A stretch of 64,000 nt of DNA from Oscillospiraceae bacterium (GCA_025757845.1 CP107211.1:1116001-1180000), one strand, 5' to 3'; counted from the first letter of the stretch, positions 24,227 to 33,299 are shown. Notes: a model not told the origin generated them from the letters alone. Translations and numbers: made by a program.

Positions 24227-24265
24227 AAAGTGCGTGAAAGAACTGCCCAAATTTTGTGCAGGTGC

Positions 24266-24293
24266 TTGTTTCATTCCGTGCAGGGTGTATAAT
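24266..24293 (+). promoter_or_regulatory. Promoter of the M23 peptidase gene
   Basis: TTGTTT (24266-24271) and a perfect TATAAT (24288-24293) are 16 bases apart, 113 bases before the gene start. Confidence 0.65.
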
Positions 24294-24405
24294 AAAATGA
24301 GCATAGATCGTCTGTGCGCTGACATTCAGCCGCACAGGATGTGGAAACCACCGCCGCGCTGGATGCAGAGCAGCTTTGCCGCGCGGCAAGGAAGGAGAAA
24401 CCCGT

Positions 24406-26301
24406 TTGATCGAAGATAAGACAAAGGAACCGCAGACCGCAGAGCCTGCGCAGCAGCCGCCGAAAAAACGCGGCCAGAAGCTGCGCTCCCTGTGGGCGCA
24501 GTTCCAATGCATGCAGCTCCTGCGTCGGCACCGCTTCCGCCGCAGGACCCAGCATCACGTCAATCATTTTTCTCAGAAGCTGCTGCAGAACCGCCTCGTT
24601 CTCATCGTAGGTGAGGCCCTGTACGCTCTGGGATTTTCGGCCGAATATGCATTTGTCCGTGTCGGACGCACGGTGTGCCGGGGCGTGTCCGGTGCACGGC
24701 TCTGGGTGCGCAGCCTGCTGCACACCATCGTGTCCATGGCGTTCCCCGGTGCAGCCCAGATGGTGCGCGACCTGTTCGGGCCCATCGTGCTGTTCTTCCG
24801 GGGCATGGGTTCGCTGCTGGTACATGCGCGCCGCGTCCGGAAGGAAAAGGGCTTTGGCGCAGCCGTAAAGGACAGCGTACATTATCTGGTCGGCGGCGTG
24901 CGGCGCAATGTGCGCACCCTGCCGCGCATGGCCATGTACATCCTGCCGGTGCTGGCACTGGCCGGGATGGTCACGGTGGTGCAGAACACCATCCGTCAGC
25001 CCTATGCGCTGGAAGTGCAGGTGAACGGCCAGACCGTGGGCTATGTGGCCAACGAGGATGTGTTCAACTCTGCCAAGGAAGCCGTGCAGGAGCGTATCAA
25101 CGATGCAGGCACGGACGAGAACACCAAGTGGACGGTGGAGCCCACCTATACCATTTCGGTGGCACACAGCGTGCTGGACGAAAACGAGATGGCCAACGCC
25201 ATCCTGAAGTCCTCCAGCGACCAGATCAGTGAGGGCACCGCCCTGTATCTGGACGGAGAACTGACCGCCGTGTGCTCGGACGGCACTGCCCTGCAGAGTT
25301 ACCTGAGCAGCCTGCTGGAACCCTATGAGAACCCGGAAGATCCCAATATGACCGTGGGCTTCAACAAAGAGGTCACCCTGGAGAATGGCATCTACTTCAA
25401 TGAAAGCTTCCAGCAGGAAAACGATGTGGAGTCGATGCTTTCCGGCGTGCAGCAGCAGGAAAAGATCTATACCGTGCAGAACGGCGACACCCTGTGGAGC
25501 ATTGCCCAGAAGAACGACCTGACCTTCCGGGAACTGTGCGAGCTGAATACGAACTTCAAGGGCGCGGCCCTGACCGAGACCTCCAACATCCAGGCCGGTG
25601 ATGAGCTGATCGTGACCAAACAGGAAGCCACGCTGGAAGTGCGCATCACCAAGATCGAGACCTGGCAGGAGGAGATCCCCTATACCAGCGAGACGACCAA
25701 ATCCAAAGAGTACAACGTGGGCACCAAAAAGACCACGCAGGCCGGTGAAAACGGCATCCGCAGTGTGACGGCCCAGCGTGTGTACGACACCAACGGCACC
25801 CAGCTCAGTCAGCAGATCCTCAGCACCGAAGTGATCAAGGAGCCTGTGACCGAAAAGATCGTGGTGGGCACCAAGAAGGTGACCACCAGCACTTCCTACA
25901 TCACCGGCAGCGGACAGTTCATCTGGCCGGTGCCCGGCTACCGGAACTGCTCGCGCTGGTACGGCGGCAGCCACAAGGGCGTGGACATCTGCGCCGCCGC
26001 CGGTACGCCCATTTACGCTTCGGCGGGCGGCACCGTCACCAAGGCCGGTTACAACAAGGCTGGTGCAGGTACGGGCTATGGCTACTCCATCATCATCAAC
26101 CATGGCAACGGCTACACCACCGTGTATGCACACTGCCTGTCGCTGGTGGTCCATGCAGGCCAGACCGTCAAGCAGGGCCAGCTGATCGGCTATGTGGGCA
26201 GCACCGGCCGCTCCAGCGGCAACCACTGCCACTTCGAGATCCGCCGCAACGGCTCTTACATTGCCCCGCAGAACGTGTTCAACCGCAGCAAATACAGGTA
26301 A
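24406..26301 (+). CDS. LysM-G5-M23 cell-wall endopeptidase
   Basis: The 631-residue protein has a basic cytosolic N-terminus of about 185 residues and one membrane helix (MAMYILPVLALAGMVTVV). A LysM domain (YTVQNGDTLWSIAQKNDLTF, about 360-410) and a G5-like domain (about 410-495) follow. The C-terminal M23 peptidase has the zinc ligands in SHKGVDI and HCHFEIR. Such enzymes cut peptide cross-links of peptidoglycan during growth or division. I start at TTG 24406 because GGAAGGAG lies nine bases upstream. The long N-terminal cytosolic part is unusual for the family. It stands before deoD without a clear terminator. Confidence 0.9.
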   Translation: MIEDKTKEPQTAEPAQQPPKKRGQKLRSLWAQFQCMQLLRRHRFRRRTQHHVNHFSQKLLQNRLVLIVGEALYALGFSAEYAFVRVGRTVCRGVSGARLWVRSLLHTIVSMAFPGAAQMVRDLFGPIVLFFRGMGSLLVHARRVRKEKGFGAAVKDSVHYLVGGVRRNVRTLPRMAMYILPVLALAGMVTVVQNTIRQPYALEVQVNGQTVGYVANEDVFNSAKEAVQERINDAGTDENTKWTVEPTYTISVAHSVLDENEMANAILKSSSDQISEGTALYLDGELTAVCSDGTALQSYLSSLLEPYENPEDPNMTVGFNKEVTLENGIYFNESFQQENDVESMLSGVQQQEKIYTVQNGDTLWSIAQKNDLTFRELCELNTNFKGAALTETSNIQAGDELIVTKQEATLEVRITKIETWQEEIPYTSETTKSKEYNVGTKKTTQAGENGIRSVTAQRVYDTNGTQLSQQILSTEVIKEPVTEKIVVGTKKVTTSTSYITGSGQFIWPVPGYRNCSRWYGGSHKGVDICAAAGTPIYASAGGTVTKAGYNKAGAGTGYGYSIIINHGNGYTTVYAHCLSLVVHAGQTVKQGQLIGYVGSTGRSSGNHCHFEIRRNGSYIAPQNVFNRSKYR

Positions 26302-26374
26302 CTTGGCAGAAAGGGCTTTTTCCAAAGGGGAAAGGCCCATCTGCTATCAATAGGAAAAAAGGAGAGATGATCTT

Positions 26375-27094
26375 ATGTCTACCCCTCACATCAGCGCCGA
26401 AAAGGGCGATTTCGCCAAGACCGTCCTCATGCCCGGTGACCCTCTGCGCGCCAAGTTCATTGCCGACACCTTCCTGCAGGATGTGCGTCAGGTGACCGGT
26501 GTGCGCGGCATGCTGGGCTTTACCGGCACCTATCAGGGCCGCCCCATCAGCGTGATGGGCAGCGGCATGGGCATGCCGTCCATCGGCATCTATTCCTATG
26601 AGCTGTTCAAGTTCTACGATGTGGACAACATCATCCGCATCGGCTCCGCCGGCAGCTACACCGAAAAGGCCAAGCTGTTCGACGTGGTGCTGTCCACCGG
26701 TGCAGTGAGCGAGTCCAACTACGCCCGGGTACAGAGCGGCTTCGAGGGGGACATCACTCTGCCCAGCCAGAGCCTGAACGACAAGTTGCGCGCTTCTGCC
26801 GCCAAGCAGGGCATTCCCCTCATTGAGGGCAACATCCACTCTTCGGATGTGTTCTACCGCCAGCCCTCCGACGAAAAGCCTACCTACTGGGAAAAGCTGC
26901 GGGATGAGCGCGGCTGCCTGTGCGTGGAGATGGAGAGCTTTGCCCTGTTTGCCAACGCACAGGTGCTGGGCAAGCATGCGGCCTGCCTGCTGACCATTTC
27001 CGACAGCTTTGTGGCACCGGAGATCACCACGGCCGAGCAGCGCCAGACGAGCTTTACCAACATGATGAAGGTGGCTCTGGGCGCAGAGTACTGA
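26375..27094 (+). CDS. deoD: Purine-nucleoside phosphorylase (DeoD type)
   Basis: DeoD cleaves purine (deoxy)nucleosides with phosphate to give the base and (deoxy)ribose 1-phosphate. The 239 residues match the hexameric bacterial type: VLMPGDPLRAKFIAD, GSGMGMPSIGIYSYEL, RIGSAGSY and MESFALF. LLTISDSF near the C-terminus carries the catalytic aspartate. Ribosome site AAAAGGAGAGATGATCTT precedes ATG 26375. It is the first gene of a nucleoside-salvage cluster (cdd, transporter and pdp follow), and its sugar phosphate product is the substrate of deoB. Confidence 0.96.
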   Translation: MSTPHISAEKGDFAKTVLMPGDPLRAKFIADTFLQDVRQVTGVRGMLGFTGTYQGRPISVMGSGMGMPSIGIYSYELFKFYDVDNIIRIGSAGSYTEKAKLFDVVLSTGAVSESNYARVQSGFEGDITLPSQSLNDKLRASAAKQGIPLIEGNIHSSDVFYRQPSDEKPTYWEKLRDERGCLCVEMESFALFANAQVLGKHAACLLTISDSFVAPEITTAEQRQTSFTNMMKVALGAEY

Positions 27095-27112
27095 GAAACC
27101 CAGCCGAAGATC

Positions 27113-27152
27113 CAGCGCGGTCTGCCTGCAAAAAGGCCGGCCGCGCTGTTTT
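27113..27152 (+). terminator. Terminator between deoD and cdd
   Basis: CAGCGCGG (27113-27120) pairs with CCGCGCTG (27141-27148), with further pairing inside (GCCT/AGGC), and TTTT follows. It probably attenuates rather than fully blocks transcription into cdd, since no promoter is seen in the remaining 25 bases. Confidence 0.6.
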
Positions 27153-27176
27153 CGCCCCCAAAAGGAGGAACATTTT

Positions 27177-27626
27177 ATGACGAACCTGACCTTGGAAGAA
27201 AAGCAGGAACTGATCCGCATGGCACTGGCTGCCCGCGAAAAGGCTTATGCACCGTATTCCAATTTTATGGTGGGTGCTGCCCTGCGCGCAAAGGACGGAC
27301 GCGTCTACACCGGCTGCAACGTGGAAAATGCGTCCTTTACCCCCACCAGCTGCGCAGAGCGCACGGCCCTGTTCAAGGCCGTGGCCGACGGCGTGACCGA
27401 GTTCACCGATATTGCAGTGGTGGGCAGCCGCCGCGGCGAGGTGAACGAACAGATCACCTCGCCCTGCGGTGTGTGCCGTCAGGCACTGTTCGAGTTCGGC
27501 GGGCCGGAGCTGAACGTGATCATGGCCAAAACGCCGGAGGATTTCGTCGAGCGCAGCATGGACGAACTGCTGCCCTTTGGGTTCGGGCCTTCCAACGTGG
27601 CCGGAAATGCCGCTGTGGAAAAATAA
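27177..27626 (+). CDS. cdd: Cytidine deaminase
   Basis: Cdd converts cytidine and deoxycytidine to uridine and deoxyuridine. The 149-residue protein has the zinc site and catalytic glutamate in SCAERTALF and the second cysteine pair in SPCGVCRQALFEF. The substrate segment YAPYSNFMVGAAL is near the N-terminus. It has an ideal AAAAGGAGG site. Its products feed the pyrimidine-nucleoside phosphorylase encoded at 33300. Length is normal for the tetrameric form. Confidence 0.96.
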   Translation: MTNLTLEEKQELIRMALAAREKAYAPYSNFMVGAALRAKDGRVYTGCNVENASFTPTSCAERTALFKAVADGVTEFTDIAVVGSRRGEVNEQITSPCGVCRQALFEFGGPELNVIMAKTPEDFVERSMDELLPFGFGPSNVAGNAAVEK

Positions 27627-27667
27627 ATCGTTTCCCGGCACAAAACCGGAACGGCGGGGAGTTGTGC

Positions 27668-27682
27668 AAAAGTAATACTTTT
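27668..27682. promoter_or_regulatory. 15-bp palindrome, operator candidate (copy 1)
   Basis: AAAAGTAATACTTTT is a perfect palindrome around a central A. An identical copy is at 29378-29392, upstream of the ABC ATPase gene. This copy lies about 50 bases before the -35 box of the binding-protein gene. Confidence 0.6.
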
Positions 27683-27689
27683 TGGACAT

Positions 27690-27710
27690 ATTTACAAAGA
27701 TTTTGTAAAT
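27690..27710. promoter_or_regulatory. 9-bp inverted repeat upstream of bmp promoter
   Basis: ATTTACAAA (27690-27698) and TTTGTAAAT (27702-27710) are perfect complements three bases apart, followed by another ATTTTGTAA half-site. It looks like a binding site for a dimeric regulator. Confidence 0.5.
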
Positions 27711-27730
27711 ATTTTGTAATCGAAAAGTGC

Positions 27731-27759
27731 TTGCATCTCACACATCTTCCCGCTATACT
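27731..27759 (+). promoter_or_regulatory. Promoter of the binding-lipoprotein gene
   Basis: TTGCAT (27731-27736) and TATACT (27754-27759) are 17 bases apart, 75 bases upstream of the start codon. Confidence 0.75.
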
Positions 27760-27833
27760 TGAACCAGTAAATGTGCAAGTGCCTGCATTTGCAGGCCGGC
27801 ACGCGATGGATTGAAAATAAAGGAGACTTTCTT

Positions 27834-29009
27834 ATGAAGATTTCTCGTCGTAACTTCCTGGCTGTGGCTGGTGCTGCTGCCGCCGCTGCTGCTCTGACCG
27901 CTTGTGGCGGTTCTTCCGCTTCTTCCACCAGCACCGCTTCTTCCGCTGCTGCTTCCACCGCTTCCTCCACTGCTGAGGGCGGCGAGAAGATCGTCAAGGT
28001 CGCTCTGACCTGCGACACCGGCACGATCGACGATGAGAGCTTCAACCAGGCTTGCTGGACTGCTGTTTCCGGCTACATGGGCGACAACTGCCAGTACTAC
28101 ATCCCCGAGGCTGACGCTTCTGATGAGGATCGTGAGACCATGATCCGTCAGGCTGTCAACGATGGTGCAGACGTGATCGTCTGCGTCGGCTACCTGTACG
28201 GTGCTTCTCTGGCTTGGGCTGCTGATCAGTACCCGGATGTCAAGTTCATCGCTGTTGACGTGACCCAGGGCGATATCGGCACGGATACCATCCCCGCAAA
28301 CTGCTACTGCATCACCTTCAAGGAAGAGCAGGCAGGTTACCTGGCTGGTTATGCGATCGCCAAGGACGGCAAGACCAAGTTGGGCTTCCTGGGCGGCATG
28401 GCTGTGCCCGCTGTCATCCGTTACGGCTACGGCTTCGTGCAGGGCGCTGATGCTGCCGCACAGGAGCTGGGCCAGAACATCGAGATCAACTACTTCTACG
28501 GCGGCCAGTTCTACGGCGATGCCAACATCACCTCCCGTATGGAGGGCTGGTACTCCAACGGCACTCAGGTCGTGTTTGCCTGCGGCGGCGGCATCTACAC
28601 CTCCGCTGTGGAGGCTGCTCTGAAGAACAACGGCTACGTCATCGGCGTGGACGTTGACCAGAACTACATCGGCGCAAACGGCGTGGCTGACGGCACCTAT
28701 GCCTACAACCCGTTCATCACCTCTGCCATGAAGGGTCTGTCTGAGGCTGTCAACACCGCTCTGTCCGACATCGAGGCCGGTGACTGGAGCGAGATCGCTG
28801 CTTCCAACGGCAACTTCGGTCTGGAGGATGGCGATTACATCGGCCTGCCCACCGCAGACGACAGCTGGAACTTCGAGACCTTCACCAAGGACGAGTACGA
28901 GACCGTCAAGGACAAGATCAAGAGCGGCGAGATCGCTGTGGACAACAACTCCGACGATGCTACCAAGCCCACCGTCAGCGAGTTCACTACTGTCAACTAC
29001 ATCCAGTAA
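27834..29009 (+). CDS. BMP-family nucleoside-binding lipoprotein
   Basis: This 391-residue lipoprotein is the substrate-binding part of an ABC importer. The signal peptide begins KISRRNFLAVAG and ends at the lipobox LTAC (Cys23 region), followed by a Ser/Ala-rich linker. The mature part is BMP-like (YIPEADASDEDRETMIRQAV; VICVGYLYGASLAWAAD; CGGGIYTSAVEAAL). BMP proteins bind nucleosides, which fits the cdd and pdp neighbours. The SRRNFL stretch resembles a twin-arginine signal. T-ending codons such as GCT and TCT are enriched relative to neighbours, a sign of high expression. A terminator follows, and the ATPase gene has its own promoter. Confidence 0.92.
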   Translation: MKISRRNFLAVAGAAAAAAALTACGGSSASSTSTASSAAASTASSTAEGGEKIVKVALTCDTGTIDDESFNQACWTAVSGYMGDNCQYYIPEADASDEDRETMIRQAVNDGADVIVCVGYLYGASLAWAADQYPDVKFIAVDVTQGDIGTDTIPANCYCITFKEEQAGYLAGYAIAKDGKTKLGFLGGMAVPAVIRYGYGFVQGADAAAQELGQNIEINYFYGGQFYGDANITSRMEGWYSNGTQVVFACGGGIYTSAVEAALKNNGYVIGVDVDQNYIGANGVADGTYAYNPFITSAMKGLSEAVNTALSDIEAGDWSEIAASNGNFGLEDGDYIGLPTADDSWNFETFTKDEYETVKDKIKSGEIAVDNNSDDATKPTVSEFTTVNYIQ

Positions 29010-29021
29010 AGAGCTTCCCCA

Positions 29022-29055
29022 GGCGGGATGTTCCGAAAGGGACACCCCGTCTTTT
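29022..29055 (+). terminator. Terminator after the binding-lipoprotein gene
   Basis: GGCGGGATGTTCC and GGGACACCCCGTC pair around a GAAA tetraloop with one mismatch and G-U pairs, then TTTT. It would make the lipoprotein transcript separate from the permease genes. Confidence 0.75.
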
Positions 29056-29101
29056 GCTGTATCAAAAACCAGAAGTCATACTATTTCAAGGAGAACCCAA
29101 G

Positions 29102-29227
29102 ATAAAAAATTCCCGTCGCAAATTCCTGACCGTGACCGCTTCCGGCGAAATCACCGTGGACAACAGCTCGGATGATGGGGTCAAGCCCACCGTCAGCGAG
29201 TTCACCACCGTCAACTATATCCAGTAA
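29102..29227 (+). pseudogene. Relic of a second BMP lipoprotein gene with its middle deleted
   Basis: After AAGGAGAACCCAAG an in-frame 42-codon stretch starts with ATA where ATG is expected. It encodes IKNSRRKFLTVTA, like the signal start of the gene at 27834. It then jumps directly to SGEITVDNSSDDGVKPTVSE and FTTVNYIQ, which matches the last residues of the intact protein (SGEIAVDNNSDD...FTTVNYIQ). About 350 codons are missing without loss of frame. Together with the lost ATG it cannot make a functional binding protein. Confidence 0.85.
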
Positions 29228-29290
29228 CCCGGCGTTTCCCGCAGCCTGCGGGCCGCAAACCGGCAGGCCGCTTTTATGAATTACTCAATG

Positions 29291-29331
29291 CAAAAACAGG
29301 GTACCCGTTGCAGGCGGGCACCCTGTTTTTG
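29291..29331 (+). terminator. Terminator after the lipoprotein relic
   Basis: CAAAAACAGGGT (29291-29302) pairs with ACCCTGTTTTTG (29320-29331), with an inner CCCG/CGGG stem. The T-rich second arm acts as T-run. Confidence 0.8.
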
Positions 29332-29377
29332 TGTGTCCGGGCAGGGCAGACCCGGCGGAAACTGTGCAAGATGCTTC

Positions 29378-29392
29378 AAAAGTAATACTTTT
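29378..29392. promoter_or_regulatory. 15-bp palindrome, operator candidate (copy 2)
   Basis: AAAAGTAATACTTTT again, identical to 27668-27682. It lies about 57 bases before the -10 box of the ABC ATPase gene. Confidence 0.6.
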
Positions 29393-29448
29393 ATCTGTAC
29401 TTTCTGCCAAAAACGAAAAAAGCCGTGTGCAAATTGTCGGAAATCAGG

Positions 29449-29454
29449 TATAAT
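29449..29454 (+). promoter_or_regulatory. -10 box of the nucleoside ABC operon
   Basis: A perfect TATAAT lies 53 bases upstream of the start. The region 16-17 bases further upstream (TGTGCA/GTGCAA) is a weak -35, so activation by a regulator is possible. Confidence 0.6.
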
Positions 29455-29506
29455 GAAAGATAGAATAGTATAGGTGTCGATACGGCACGAAAGGAGAGTG
29501 AGCAGA

Positions 29507-31045
29507 TTGGCAGAGGATTTTGTGATCGAGATGCTCCACATCACCAAGGAATTCCCTGGGATCAAGGCAAACGATGATATCACCCTGCAGCTGCGCAAAG
29601 GCGAGGTACACGCCCTGCTGGGCGAAAATGGCGCCGGCAAAAGTACGCTGATGAGCGTGCTGTTCGGCCTGTACCAGCCGGAGGCTGGTCAGATCCGCAA
29701 GAACGGCAAGGAGGTCGCCATCCGCAACCCCAACGATGCAAATGCACTGGGCATCGGCATGGTGCACCAGCACTTCAAGCTGGTGGAATGCTTCAGCGTT
29801 CTGGACAACATCATTCTGGGCGTGGAGCCCAATAAAATGGGCTTTTTGCAAAAAGCCGAGGCCCGCAAGAAGGTCATGGCCCTGAGCGAAAAGTACGGCC
29901 TGCGCGTGGACCCGGATGCCCTTGTCAGCGATATTTCGGTGGGCATGCAGCAGCGCGTGGAGATCCTGAAGATGCTGTACCGCGACAACGAGATCCTGAT
30001 CTTCGATGAGCCCACCGCTGTGCTGACCCCGCAGGAGATCGACGAGCTGATGGAGATCATGCGCGGGTTCAAGAAGGAAGGCAAGTCCATCCTGTTCATT
30101 ACCCACAAGCTGAACGAGATCATGGCCGTGGCCGACCGCTGCACGGTGCTGCGCAAGGGCAAGTACATGGGCACCGTAGACATCAAGGACACCACCAAGG
30201 AAGAACTTTCCCGCATGATGGTGGGCCGTGATGTGCAGCTGCAGGTGGAAAAGCAGCCTGCAAAGCCCGGTGCCGTGGTGCTGGACGTGCAGAATGTGAC
30301 CATGCACAACGACCAGCGCAAGAAAGACTCGGTGAAGGATGTCACCTTCCAGGTGCACGCCGGTGAGATCGTCTGCCTGGCGGGCATTGAGGGCAACGGC
30401 CAGACCGAGTTTGTCTACGGTCTGACCGGTCTGGAAAAGCTGGCCAACGGCAAGATCACGCTGGATGGCAAGGACATCACCCATGCCACCATCCGCCAGC
30501 GCTCCAAGGACGGCATGAGCCATATCCCGGAGGACCGCCACAAGCACGGTCTGGTGCTGGATTACAGCCTGGAAAACAACATGGTGCTGCAGCGCTACTG
30601 GCAGCCGGAGTTCCAGAAGGGCGGCTTCATCCGTTCGGATAAAGTGCGTGAGTACTCCGACCGGCTGATCGCACAGTACGACGTGCGCAGCGGCCAGGGC
30701 AGCTCCACCATCGTGCGCAGCATGTCCGGCGGCAACCAGCAGAAGGCAATCATTGCCCGTGAGATCGACAGGGATCCCAAGCTGCTCATTGCCGTGCAGC
30801 CCACCCGCGGCCTGGACGTGGGTGCCATTGAGTATATCCACAAGCAGATCGTGGCAGAGCGTGACAAGGGCACTGCCGTGCTGCTGGTCAGCCTGGAGCT
30901 GGACGAGGTCATGAACCTGTCCGACCGCATCCTGGTCATGTACGAGGGCGAGGTCGTGGGCGAGTTTGACCCCAAGACCACCACCGTGCAGGAACTGGGC
31001 CTGTATATGGCCGGTGCACGCAAGCAGGGAAAGGAGACTAAGTAA
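29507..31045 (+). CDS. Nucleoside ABC transporter, duplicated ATPase
   Basis: The 512-residue protein has two ABC ATPase domains, as in sugar and nucleoside importers of the RbsA/YufO type. Domain 1 has Walker [10 protein letters not shown], signature [14 protein letters not shown] and Walker [16 protein letters not shown]. Domain 2 has a degenerate Walker A (GIEGNGQTE) but a good signature ([14 protein letters not shown]). This asymmetry is usual in the family. I start at TTG 29507, ten bases after AAGGAG; the GTG at 29498 is too close. Two permease genes follow at once, and the binding protein is encoded upstream in a separate unit. Confidence 0.93.
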   Translation: MAEDFVIEMLHITKEFPGIKANDDITLQLRKGEVHALLGENGAGKSTLMSVLFGLYQPEAGQIRKNGKEVAIRNPNDANALGIGMVHQHFKLVECFSVLDNIILGVEPNKMGFLQKAEARKKVMALSEKYGLRVDPDALVSDISVGMQQRVEILKMLYRDNEILIFDEPTAVLTPQEIDELMEIMRGFKKEGKSILFITHKLNEIMAVADRCTVLRKGKYMGTVDIKDTTKEELSRMMVGRDVQLQVEKQPAKPGAVVLDVQNVTMHNDQRKKDSVKDVTFQVHAGEIVCLAGIEGNGQTEFVYGLTGLEKLANGKITLDGKDITHATIRQRSKDGMSHIPEDRHKHGLVLDYSLENNMVLQRYWQPEFQKGGFIRSDKVREYSDRLIAQYDVRSGQGSSTIVRSMSGGNQQKAIIAREIDRDPKLLIAVQPTRGLDVGAIEYIHKQIVAERDKGTAVLLVSLELDEVMNLSDRILVMYEGEVVGEFDPKTTTVQELGLYMAGARKQGKETK

Positions 31046-31048
31046 CAA

Positions 31049-32215
31049 ATGGACAAGAAAAAACTTTCCCACAGCAGTCTGCAAAGCTCGGTCACCAGTG
31101 TGCTGGCGGCTCTGCTGTGCATCCTCATCGGTCTGATCGTGGGCTTTCTGGTGCTGCTGGCCATCAACCCGGCACACGCCTGGGGCGACGGCTTTGTGCG
31201 CATCCTGAAAGGCGGCTTCCACGACGCTCCCTACGGCGTCGGCAAGGAGCTGGCCAACGCAGCACCCCTGGTCATGACCGGCCTGTCGGTGGCATTTGCC
31301 TTCAAGACCGGCCTGTTCAACATCGGTGCCGCCGGTCAGTACACGCTGGGTGCCTACGGTGCCCTGTACTGCGCCATCATGCTCAAGATGCCCTGGTTCG
31401 TCTGCCTGCTGGCAGCCACCCTGCTGGGCGGCATCTGGGGCGCGATCCCCGGCTTCTTCAAGGCCTACTTCAACATCAACGAGGTCATCACCTCCATTAT
31501 GTTCAACTGGATCGGCCTGTATCTGGTAAACGAACTGGTCTACCAGAACGGCACCGGCCCCATGTACGACGTGCGGAACACCCGTACCCTGAACCTGAGC
31601 AAGAACCCGGCCTTTGCCCAGTCCATCATCCCGGATTTCGGCCTGAACAAGATGTTCCAGACCAACAGCACCACCATTGCCATCTTCCTGGCAGCGGCGG
31701 TGGCCATCCTGATCTGGGTGGTGCTGAACAAGACCACCTTCGGCTATGAGCTCAAGGCCGTCGGCCTGAACAAGAGCGCTGCCCGCTATGCCGGTATCAA
31801 CGAGAAGAAGAACATCATCCTCTCCATGGCCATTGCCGGTGCACTGGCAGGCTTTGGTGCCGGCCTGTACTACCTGTCCAACGTGTCCCAGTGGAACCCG
31901 CTGAACTCCACCAGCCTGCCGGCCATGGGCTTCAACGGCATTTCCGTTGCTCTGCTGGCAAGCTCCAACCCCATCGGCACCATCTTCTCGGCACTGTTCA
32001 TCTCGCACATCTCGGTGGGCGGCTCGTTCCTGTCCACCAAGTATTACCCCACGGAGATCTCGGACCTGATCAGCGGTATCATCATCTATCTGTGCGCATT
32101 CTCCATGCTGTTCCGCGGCAAGATCCACGGCCTGCTGTTCAAGAATGCCGACAAGACCAATGTGAACGCAGAGCCTGCTCCGGCCAAGACCGAAACCAAG
32201 AAGGAGGGCAAGTGA
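31049..32215 (+). CDS. Nucleoside ABC transporter permease 1
   Basis: This 388-residue membrane protein of the BPD_transp_2 family has about ten helices. It starts [14 protein letters not shown], three bases after the ATPase gene. Characteristic segments are [36 protein letters not shown] and [16 protein letters not shown]. The C-terminus ends in a charged Lys/Glu/Ala tail. It corresponds to the YufP-type subunit and forms a heterodimeric channel with the next protein. Confidence 0.92.
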   Translation: MDKKKLSHSSLQSSVTSVLAALLCILIGLIVGFLVLLAINPAHAWGDGFVRILKGGFHDAPYGVGKELANAAPLVMTGLSVAFAFKTGLFNIGAAGQYTLGAYGALYCAIMLKMPWFVCLLAATLLGGIWGAIPGFFKAYFNINEVITSIMFNWIGLYLVNELVYQNGTGPMYDVRNTRTLNLSKNPAFAQSIIPDFGLNKMFQTNSTTIAIFLAAAVAILIWVVLNKTTFGYELKAVGLNKSAARYAGINEKKNIILSMAIAGALAGFGAGLYYLSNVSQWNPLNSTSLPAMGFNGISVALLASSNPIGTIFSALFISHISVGGSFLSTKYYPTEISDLISGIIIYLCAFSMLFRGKIHGLLFKNADKTNVNAEPAPAKTETKKEGK

Positions 32216-32216
32216 T

Positions 32217-33134
32217 ATGCTGCTTCTGATCAAATATACGCTGCTGTATGGCATCGTGCTGATGCTGGTGGCTCTGGGCGGTATGTTCAGTGAGCACTCC
32301 GGCATCATCAACATTGCGCTGGAAGGCATCATGGTCATCGGCGGTGTGGCAGGTGTGCTTACCCTGACCCTGCTGCCCGCCGACATGTCTCCCTTCCTGG
32401 TGGTGCTGCTCACCATTCTGGCGGCGGCCCTGGCTGGCATGGTGTACAGCCTGCTGCTGGCCTTTGCCTCCATCAACCTGAAGGCGGACCAGACCATCGG
32501 CGGCACAGCCCTGAACCTGCTGGCCACCGCCATTGCCGTGGTCATCGCCAAATACTTCAGCGACAGCGGCAGCGCCAAGCTGAACTATTCCAATAAGCCC
32601 TTCCTGTTCAGCATCGGCGGGCTGGAGCTCAGCGTCTTTGTTCCGCTGGGCATCATCCTGCTGATCATCAGCTATGTGGTGCTGTACAAGACCCGCTTCG
32701 GCCTGCGTCTGCGGGCCTGCGGCGAGCATCCCCAGGCAGCCGACTCGGTGGGCATCAATGTCTACAAGATGCGCTACGCTGGTGTGCTGCTCTCCGGTGC
32801 CCTGGGTGCCATTGGCGGCATGGCTTACATCGTGCCCCCGGTGCAGACCTGGAACTTTGAGGTGGGCGTGGCCGGTGCAGGCTTCCTGGCCCTGGCCGTT
32901 ATGATCTTCGGCCAGTGGAAGCCCTTCAACATCTTTGGCGCGGCCATGTTCTTTGCCGTGTTCAAGAGCCTGGCCAACATTGCAGATTCCACCTTCCTGG
33001 CACAGCTGCACTGGTCCAGCAACATCTACAACATGATGCCGTTCGTGGCGTCCATGGTCATCCTGGCCTTCACGTCCAAGAACAGCATGGCCCCCAAGGC
33101 AGAGGGCATCCCCTACGACAAGGGTTCCCGCTGA
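32217..33134 (+). CDS. Nucleoside ABC transporter permease 2
   Basis: The 305-residue membrane protein (BPD_transp_2, YufQ type) starts at ATG 32217, one base after the previous stop. It contains SEHSGIINIALEGIMVIGGV, the conserved loop of this permease class, and RLRACGEHPQAADSVGINVY. About eight helices are visible. It completes the ABC importer. A terminator follows, so pdp has its own promoter. Confidence 0.92.
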   Translation: MLLLIKYTLLYGIVLMLVALGGMFSEHSGIINIALEGIMVIGGVAGVLTLTLLPADMSPFLVVLLTILAAALAGMVYSLLLAFASINLKADQTIGGTALNLLATAIAVVIAKYFSDSGSAKLNYSNKPFLFSIGGLELSVFVPLGIILLIISYVVLYKTRFGLRLRACGEHPQAADSVGINVYKMRYAGVLLSGALGAIGGMAYIVPPVQTWNFEVGVAGAGFLALAVMIFGQWKPFNIFGAAMFFAVFKSLANIADSTFLAQLHWSSNIYNMMPFVASMVILAFTSKNSMAPKAEGIPYDKGSR

Positions 33135-33161
33135 TCCGGGGCGTTTCTCCGCAAACCTCAC

Positions 33162-33197
33162 AGGCGCAGCTGCTTTTTCGGGCAGCTGCGCCTTTTT
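33162..33197 (+). terminator. Terminator of the nucleoside ABC operon
   Basis: AGGCGCAGCTGC (33162-33173) pairs perfectly with GCAGCTGCGCCT (33182-33193), followed by TTTTG. Confidence 0.9.
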
Positions 33198-33230
33198 GCT
33201 TAAAAATGGGCAAAAGTTACAGAAAAAACC

Positions 33231-33258
33231 TTGCTTTTGACTGGAATTTTGCTATACT
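33231..33258 (+). promoter_or_regulatory. Promoter of pdp
   Basis: TTGCTT (33231-33236) and TATACT (33253-33258) are 16 bases apart, 41 bases upstream of the gene. GTCATACTATTTC at 33270 also occurs upstream of the lipoprotein relic (about 29075), just before its ribosome site. Confidence 0.65.
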
Positions 33259-33299
33259 GAGACTACAATGTCATACTATTTCGACAGGAGCGTGAAGTT

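Noticed and set aside
29444..32578. A 1,000-codon minus-strand frame across the nucleoside ABC operon
   Set aside because: It is the mirror of GC-rich codons in the transporter genes; the plus-strand proteins have full Walker and permease motifs.
29075..33285. GTCATACTATTTC shared upstream of the lipoprotein relic and pdp as an operator
   Set aside because: Each copy sits right at the ribosome-site region, the match is short and not palindromic, and it may simply reflect common leader descent or chance.
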